Source: Sequoia sempervirens
Taxonomy: Eukaryota; Streptophyta; Pinopsida; Cupressales; Cupressaceae
Direction: 5' to 3'
DNA: 64,000 bases
NCBI GenBank assembly: GCA_007258455.2
Contig: VDFB02000001.1
Location: 10,171,755-10,235,754, forward strand
In this document: piece by piece, positions 58,196-64,000 of the stretch
Position numbering within the stretch: position 1 is the stretch's first letter
Layout of the letters: every line of letters starts with the position of its first letter
Position numbers and translations under genes: made by a program
The notes under the pieces: generated by a model
The model's database searches: none
Told to the model about the DNA's origin: nothing
Seen by the model: the letters and a program-made list of their open reading frames with translations, nothing else

Positions 58196-59470
58196 GCTTG
58201 AGAGTTATGTTTCTTCCCCTAAGATTGTGGAGGTTTGGGGATTTTAACCACCCAACACCAGGGTTTGGCTCTTTACATTGAGTCGATCATTTGTGCCCTT
58301 TAAGGTGATGAAGCTTGCAAAATCATTATGTGGCATTGCATTTCCTTTGGCCATCCTTTTGGATAACTTGCTTGGAAGAGGATTAGGCTACAAACCCTTC
58401 TCACCATGAAGAATGCAGTGCAAATCTAAGGGATTTTTGAGATAAAAAGAATTTGGAGAGTTTGAAAATCCATGAAGCCTTGACTTCTTTGGAATGGTTT
58501 TGGATTTCATGATGAGCTTCCCATCAATTAGTAGAATATATGATGGTCCCCTATTTTGCAAGATCGCGATCTCCTTTTGGCAAAGTTGCTTATGATGTGT
58601 GCCTTGAGATTTGGCAAGAAAGGAATTCAAATTCTACAAGACCTCTTTCCCAAAGATTCAATGAGTCTCCTTCCATAGAAAGAAGCTACAACCAAGTTTC
58701 ACCTTTCTAATCATGATCGTGAAACTTTTGATACAATCATGGGGGTTTTTTTGGCTAATATGGTTCACAAAATTGATATCAATTCTTCCAAGTCCTAGTG
58801 GAAAGATTGGAAGCGGTGTCCAAACATCACTTTTTGGAACTAGAACCTATGATGAGGGTATCTTTGGATCTCTTCCCACTTGCTTGTGGTTCCCACTTTG
58901 AATCAATGGTGGCATTTGCAATTGCTAGTGTTAATTAGCAACACAAATCTCATACCATTTGGTTGGTTGTTTTGGAGCCTTAATTGGCTCACTTTGTTTG
59001 GTGTATTCTTTTACAAGGTCTTCCTATTGGCTTTAGGTTATGTCATTTCAGAGTTCTAGATCCCTGTTGCCCCTTTTGTGGGTAGCTAAAGCCTTTAAGC
59101 ACCTATTTTGGTTTTGTCTTAGAGCCCATAATATTTGGACTTGGATCCATGATTTTTTCTAGCCCTTCAAGACAAAACATTTTTCATGGCACATGGTTTT
59201 TTAGGGGATTGACCTTGCATCCCTCACAAATTCAACCAGATTTGACATGCTTTTAGGGTGGAGATTCTCTTCAACATATGGAAAGATAGAGATTCAACTA
59301 TTTTTTTCAATTATTTTGTTGATTGACATGTTTCGCTTTATTCTAAAGCTATGATATGTTTTAACATTTTATTGTGGATCCAAGTGCAACCAAAAAAAGT
59401 AGCACTTGAGGTGGCCTACTTATAGGTGCTTCTCAACCATTAGGACAATGCCTCTTATGTGATGACCAAA
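58196..59470 (+). mobile_element. L1-type LINE c, second half
   Basis: The alignment to LINE b resumes here, matching its 47810-49080 part (for example CTAAGATTGTGGAGG against CTAGAGATTGTGAAGG). The zf-RVT region around 59040-59180 keeps CCPFCG and later WTWIH-like residues but has stops. Homology to LINE b fades at about 59470. Confidence 0.8.
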
Positions 59471-60076
59471 GTTCCTTCGTCTTCCTCTTATGTGGTGCCT
59501 CTTAGGATTGTTCACCTTCTTGTGGGCATCACCATGGAAGGAGTCATTTTTCTTGAGGTACCTAAGAGACTCGCTCCCAGGCTTCTCCCTCAACTGTAAG
59601 AAGAGACCATGGTCAGTAGGGTTACTCATGACCTGCTCTTTGAGACACCTCCCCACCATCCGTGGGAGAAACATTTGGGTGGCCTAATAGTGGGGTCCAA
59701 AAAACACAGCCAGACAACCTCCTCTACCAACCCAGCTCCATAAATAACACGAGAAAAAAGGCCCACACCATAAAGAAATCCAACATCACAATGCAAATGC
59801 CAAGGGTGATGGTGCATGAAACAAAAACGTTCGCTCCTCACGGCTCCCGAGTCCCCAGCGAAAACTTCCATAAACAACTGCCCCAAAAAATCTGTCACGT
59901 TCCACGATGAGGAGTAGATGAGCATGATTACACCTGAAGAATAAGAAATCGCATCGTATTCCCCAATCACCTTGAACTAAAAACTCAATGACATCAATCT
60001 GATAATCCATGCCACGAAACAAACCAATAGAATTAGGGGAGGGGGGGGGTTTATCAAGAAGAATAATCTTCCCAAG
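59471..60076 (-). other. Unclassified coding-like sequence, continues at 62133
   Basis: Three overlapping minus-strand frames (59420-59674, 59626-59970, 59786-60022) cover the region. After removal of the hAT element the minus strand runs from about 62230 into 60076. Phrases such as RGMDYQIDVIEFLVQGDWG do not match a family I know. It may be a broken gene or an old transposon piece. Confidence 0.35.
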
Positions 60077-60944
60077 CAGGCCTGGAATTTGATGGTCTAT
60101 TTGACCGTTTTTTGCATTTTGGACCGTATATTACAACTTAAAATTTTATTAGACCGTATCATTTGACTTGCTATATTTTTATATAACCGTAAAATTGACA
60201 CTTAAAATTATTATTAAACCGTAAAAATTTATTGTATATATATATATGAATAAAATATATATATATATAATATAATAAAATAATTTTTATAATAAAAGTA
60301 TAAATTAGTTTAGGTTTGGAATAATTATTTCTAATTTCATTTTATATTAATATATATAATCTATTATAAATATATTTATTAATTCAAAATCTGTTGAAAA
60401 CAGAATATTTTCAAGGTTAAATATAGTTTTTTCTAATTTTTTAAAGATTTTGACATTTTTACTAATAGTTATCATTGTTTTTTATTAATATAGATGATTT
60501 ATAACATTTATTATAAAAATTATATTAATTCAAAATCTTTTCATAATATAATATAATTGATTTTTATCTTTTTGAATATTTTAACAAGATTTATTTTCTG
60601 TATAATTTAGAAACTTTAACATTAAATTTAAGATTTTTTAGATTTATTTCTAATTATCAATATTTTTTAATTTTACAATTTTTTTAATATATATAGGATA
60701 TCCTTATGAATAATTACATAACACAAATTTTCACTGTTGAAAGCATTTATTTTATAGCATTGTAACTTGTTTTTTTAGCGGCATTTTGTTTGGAGTGATT
60801 CCCAACTTTGAATTTTTTTGAAGATAATATAGCATCAAACTTATTGGTGAGCAATAAGCATGTTGAAATTTTATTTTCCTTTTACAAATAATTATTCTCA
60901 GCTTTGATTTTTTTCAACATAATACAACATTTAAGGATTAAGCA

Positions 60945-61175
60945 TTTTTTTTTACAGGTGATTCATAGGCTTTGATTCCTAAAAGAAATTTTTTTATAGG
61001 CGATTCACCAGCTTTGATTTTTTTCAAGATAATACAACAGATTCCTTAAAGAATTTTTTTTACAAGTGATTCACCAGCTTTGATTTTTTTTAAGATAATA
61101 CAACTACTTCCTTAAAGAATTGTTTTTTTACAAGCGATTTCGGCTTTGATTTTTTTCAAGATAATACAATAGCTA
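60945..61175 (+). repeat. Tandem repeat inside the hAT element (~60-65-bp unit, about four copies)
   Basis: The phrase GATTCACCAGCTTTGATTTT, followed by AAGATAATACAAC and CCTTAAAGAA, recurs near 61003, 61068 and, degraded, near 60958 and 61135. The units are T-rich and non-coding. Confidence 0.75.
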
Positions 61176-61249
61176 TGTTTTATTGGTGAGCATGTTGAAA
61201 TTTTAGATAATGAGTTGAATAAGGATTAAACTATTTTTAATTTTTAATG

Positions 61250-61640
61250 TAAATGAATTTGTATCCATATTTGATGTTACTGGTTGTAAAAGGGAGTTAA
61301 ACTCTTTTGTTGATTCACTGCATTTGAGTTGTGAGGGTTTCAAAATGAAAGATGCATGGAGAGTCTTTTGTAACACAGAATATTGGCATAAAAGCTATCC
61401 TCATATGATGAAGTTATGGCAAGTTGTGCTTACTATTCCTGCAAGTACTGTTGATTGTGAAAGAGGATTTTCAAAAAAAAACATCATCAAAGATGTTAGA
61501 AAGTCAAAGTTGGGTTTGGATACATTGGATGCATTAATGAGAGTGTTTTAAATGGACCTCAAGAAAATGATGTAAATTGGAATAAAGTATATCAAATATG
61601 GAAGAATACAAAGTCAAGAAGAGTTCTTGACCTTTGATAA
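61250..61640 (+). pseudogene. hAT transposase C-terminal dimerisation region
   Basis: The frame reads MKLWQVVLTIPASTVDCERG, then FSKKNIIKDVRKSKLGL and LDALMRVF. This is the hAT C-terminal dimerisation domain (consensus with STASCERGFS). After a TAA at 61549-61551, a shifted frame gives VNWNKVYQIWKNTKSRRVLD, the usual end of such proteins. The BED zinc finger and catalytic core are absent. Confidence 0.9.
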
Positions 61641-62132
61641 CATTTATTTTTGTTTATTTTCTATGTAATGCATCATTAATTTTTGCTTCTCAATTTAAAA
61701 ATAATAAAAGAAAATTGTTCCTTTCTTTCCAAAAGTTTTTTTTTTGTGTTTAAATATATGCAAATTATATAATTAAGGTTTGTATCAAATTATTATTTTT
61801 TTATTGTTTATTTGGTATTTTTAAGAAGTATGATTCCTATAAAAAATACTTAATTAATTTATATGATACATAATATTTAAAAAAATCAAATTACTTGTGT
61901 TATTAAAAATAGAAATTTATAAGAAAAAAAATCATATTTAATATGTATGATTAATAAAATCAATAATATTTTAATATTAAAGATTTTATATAAAAAAAAT
62001 ATAAATTAAATGTTTTTTGACAGTTAATTTTTTTCATAAAACGTAAAGTGACAGGCATTTAAATAAACAAACCGTCACAAATTTTTCATATGACAGGCAG
62101 GGGTGGCGTCAAATTCCAGGCCTGTTCCCAAG

Positions 62133-62420
62133 ACCCTCCTGGGCGCTCGTGTTATCCGACAACAAATCTAATTCCACCCCATGATTGGTCACGAGGTCTG
62201 CTGCTTTATTGTAAAAAGATGTGCTTAAAGTTATTACAAATTAATAGCGCCTCCCCTCATAATGACTCAAGCAGAGAGCTAGTGCCAGACCGTCTAATCA
62301 AGCCTTGAATTAACTTCTTGCAACCATGACCAAGTACAAGGGGAAGATCTTCTAGAGTTGCATTTCATTCACCCATTTTTAGTTTTAGCTCCTAGGAAGA
62401 AAGACACTTGAGTTACAAAG

Positions 62421-62425
<5 letters not shown>
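62133..62425 (-). other. Host flank of the hAT insertion, unclassified
   Basis: It is continuous with 59471-60076 when the hAT is removed. No domain is recognised. Confidence 0.35.

Positions 62426-62496
<71 letters not shown>
62426..62496. repeat. (AT)n microsatellite, 71 bp
   Basis: An uninterrupted alternating AT tract of about 35 units. It is likely variable in length and may be imprecise in the assembly. Confidence 0.98.
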
Positions 62497-62500
<4 letters not shown>

Positions 62501-63300
62501 GGAATTCCTTTAGAAGTTTGATTAAAATTGAGCTTTCCAAAATTAGATTGTTCCATCTAGTGGACACTATTTTTTTCTTGAGGCCAATATTTCAAGCTTG
62601 TTGAAGAGCTCAATTATGGTTGGATAGAGAAGCATCAAGTTTTCAAATCTCAAATCTAGCATGTGCATAAATAGAAGATTCTATATTTAATCAATATTTT
62701 TGTTATGGGGATGAGATTTTCCTAAAATTATGATCATTCCTTTCAAATCATAGGTCTCAAAACACACATGCCAGAGAAATGCATTAAAGTGCCCATAGTG
62801 TCAATGGATCAACTATAGATGAACAAACATGTTGAAGTTGAGGCTACTTAATATATTTTCAAAGGAAGATATACTTGAGACCAAATAGTTAATGCATAAT
62901 CACAAAGACAATGTTGAAAAACCTAGGCTTAAATGATAAACTTAAAGCTCCAAAATCATACAATATTATAGCACAAATTAGTTGTGAACAAAATAGAGAT
63001 AATAACAAAATAAGCAATCACATCAACAATGCAAGAATTTATGTGGTAAAATCTTAGTATTCCAAAGAAACATCCACGGGGCAAAGTATAAATATTTGTA
63101 TTTCTTAGAAAAAAGTATAATCTTCATGTAGCCATAGTTACAATTTTTTTTTGGTTAGATTATAAAAATATATATAATATCCTCAACATAACAACATAAA
63201 GTCTTTGCTTCAAGAGCTATCACCCCCAAACCCCCACTTGTAGGGGTCCCAATCTAGTGACCCTTTACCCCTTGGAACCCCTTAAGGTACTATGATAACT
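62497..63300. other. AT-rich sequence with a possible copia LTR remnant
   Basis: Around 63000-63140, AACAATGCAAGAATTTATGT and a following CCACGGGGCAAAGTATAA resemble the 'wet border' part of copia LTRs (compare TTTTTACATGGAAACCCTGT near 57108). No partner LTR is present in the window. The rest shows nothing. Confidence 0.3.
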
Positions 63301-64000
63301 AAATCTACATCACAAACAATTCCAAATTTTGACACTTCTATTTATTATTGTCACAATTCCAATAGACTAAACAAATGTTCTATCATTTCTTTGCTCTTAT
63401 GGCAAAGTGGACAACATGAAGGTCCCATGAACCTATGTTTCCACAAATCACTAAAGGTCAAAACCTTATCGAGGCCCACAAGCCAACAAAATTTTTTTAT
63501 TTCGAGGGAGCTAATTTGTTCCATATCATATGAGGAGATAAATCTTAGATAGGAGGAAAATGTGAATCAAAGGAAAGCATAATGTTTCCTAACCTTGCAA
63601 TCACCATATGGATCACCATTCCAACGAATCTCATCCACTCTATCAATATAAGGGATCCTAATTCCATTGAGAATATTTGATAAAATACATGACTACTTAG
63701 CATAGTTTGGGCAATCAAATTATTTCCAATGTTTCCACTACTTGTCATTTACAAAAGAAGATTCCTAGTAATTGCAAATTTTCATCCTACATCTCTTTGA
63801 GAGGACCACATGAATATCATCCATTGCTAGAAGAGAGTCATCCACAAGATCCCAAGATACACTCACGTGGATGAGTTTCGTAGAATTCACCAAAAAGTTC
63901 AAAACAATTGAACCTTTGTCATTGAGGCATCAAGTACAAACTCAGATTTACCTAAAATTCCAATTATTTTCCATGCATAAAGAGCACCAAAGGAAATTTA
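63301..64000 (-). pseudogene. L1-type LINE d fragment with zf-RVT (runs off the window)
   Basis: The minus strand near 63450-63370 reads WKHRFMGPSCCPLCHKSKEM then IEHLF, a zf-RVT zinc-binding segment as in LINE a at about 2900-2960. 63545-63748 continues the same region. Upstream (higher coordinates) the frame is broken. The element is cut by the window end. Confidence 0.7.

Larger units (their letters stand above)
60077..62124 (+). mobile_element. hAT transposon, 2,048 bp, internally deleted
   Basis: The ends carry the perfect 16-bp inverted repeat CAGGCCTGGAATTTGA. Exact 8-bp target copies TTCCCAAG lie outside (60069-60076 and 62125-62132), as expected for hAT. ACCGT occurs five times within the first 150 bp, and related motifs lie near the other end, as hAT subterminal repeats do. 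Only the C-terminal dimerisation segment of a transposase remains inside, so it is non-autonomous. The intact ends suggest it was mobilised relatively recently. Confidence 0.95.

Noticed and set aside
59626..60022. A host gene on the minus strand between LINE c and the hAT
   Set aside because: The frames overlap out of phase, carry no known domain, and no consistent splice model could be found.

Overview
The window looks like intergenic DNA from a seed plant with a large, repeat-rich genome. The evidence is one ordinary intron-bearing plant gene in 64 kb, AT-rich spacers, and nested Ty1/copia, Ty3/gypsy-like, L1-type LINE, CACTA, hAT and SINE-type elements. A gymnosperm is plausible from the low gene density, but the species cannot be told from the sequence alone. 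I see no rRNA or tRNA gene, CRISPR array or bacterial-type operon.

Layout. 1-2359: 3' part of a copia element (family A) that interrupts a minus-strand LINE (2360-4232). 4233-7714: non-autonomous LTR element on the minus strand with a tRNA-iMet-type primer site. 7715-9013 and 15408-16330: degraded sequence holding a tRNA-like SINE (8333-8535, 19-bp target duplication) and split by a 6.4-kb gypsy-like element without reverse transcriptase (9014-15407). 16331-16663: one copy of a dispersed repeat whose inverted partner is at 32499-32830. 17144-17470: SINE-like tandem structure. 17956-23039: almost complete copia element (family B, minus strand, TSD AAAGA). 24372-27149: the only convincing host gene, a six-exon wax ester synthase/diacylglycerol acyltransferase (WSD-type) gene with an altered HHxxxDG motif. 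27327-32498: candidate MITE, rearranged inverted repeats, gypsy LTR remnant and an orphan GC-rich promoter-like patch.

33150-59470 is a stack of nested elements. A full-length LINE (about 5.8 kb) is split inside ORF1 by a 10.7-kb CACTA element (34089-44800). Removing the CACTA and one 3-bp target copy puts the LINE reading frame back in register. The CACTA keeps only a DUF4216 tail of its own proteins, carries minus-strand exon-like pieces including subtilase exons, and was itself hit by an ORF1-only 'half-LINE' flanked by a 17-bp direct repeat. A second, 5'-truncated LINE follows and is split by a copia element of family A (51182-58190, TSD GGGTG). 60077-62124 is a 2,048-bp hAT element with a perfect 16-bp terminal repeat and 8-bp target duplication. 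The window ends with an (AT)n tract, an LTR-like remnant and another minus-strand LINE.

Except for the WSD gene, nearly all coding sequence is broken transposon protein. No set of genes here forms a new multi-gene system. The points most worth checking are the gene-capturing CACTA, the ORF1-only LINE, the WSD active-site change, the SINE and the rearranged inverted repeats.
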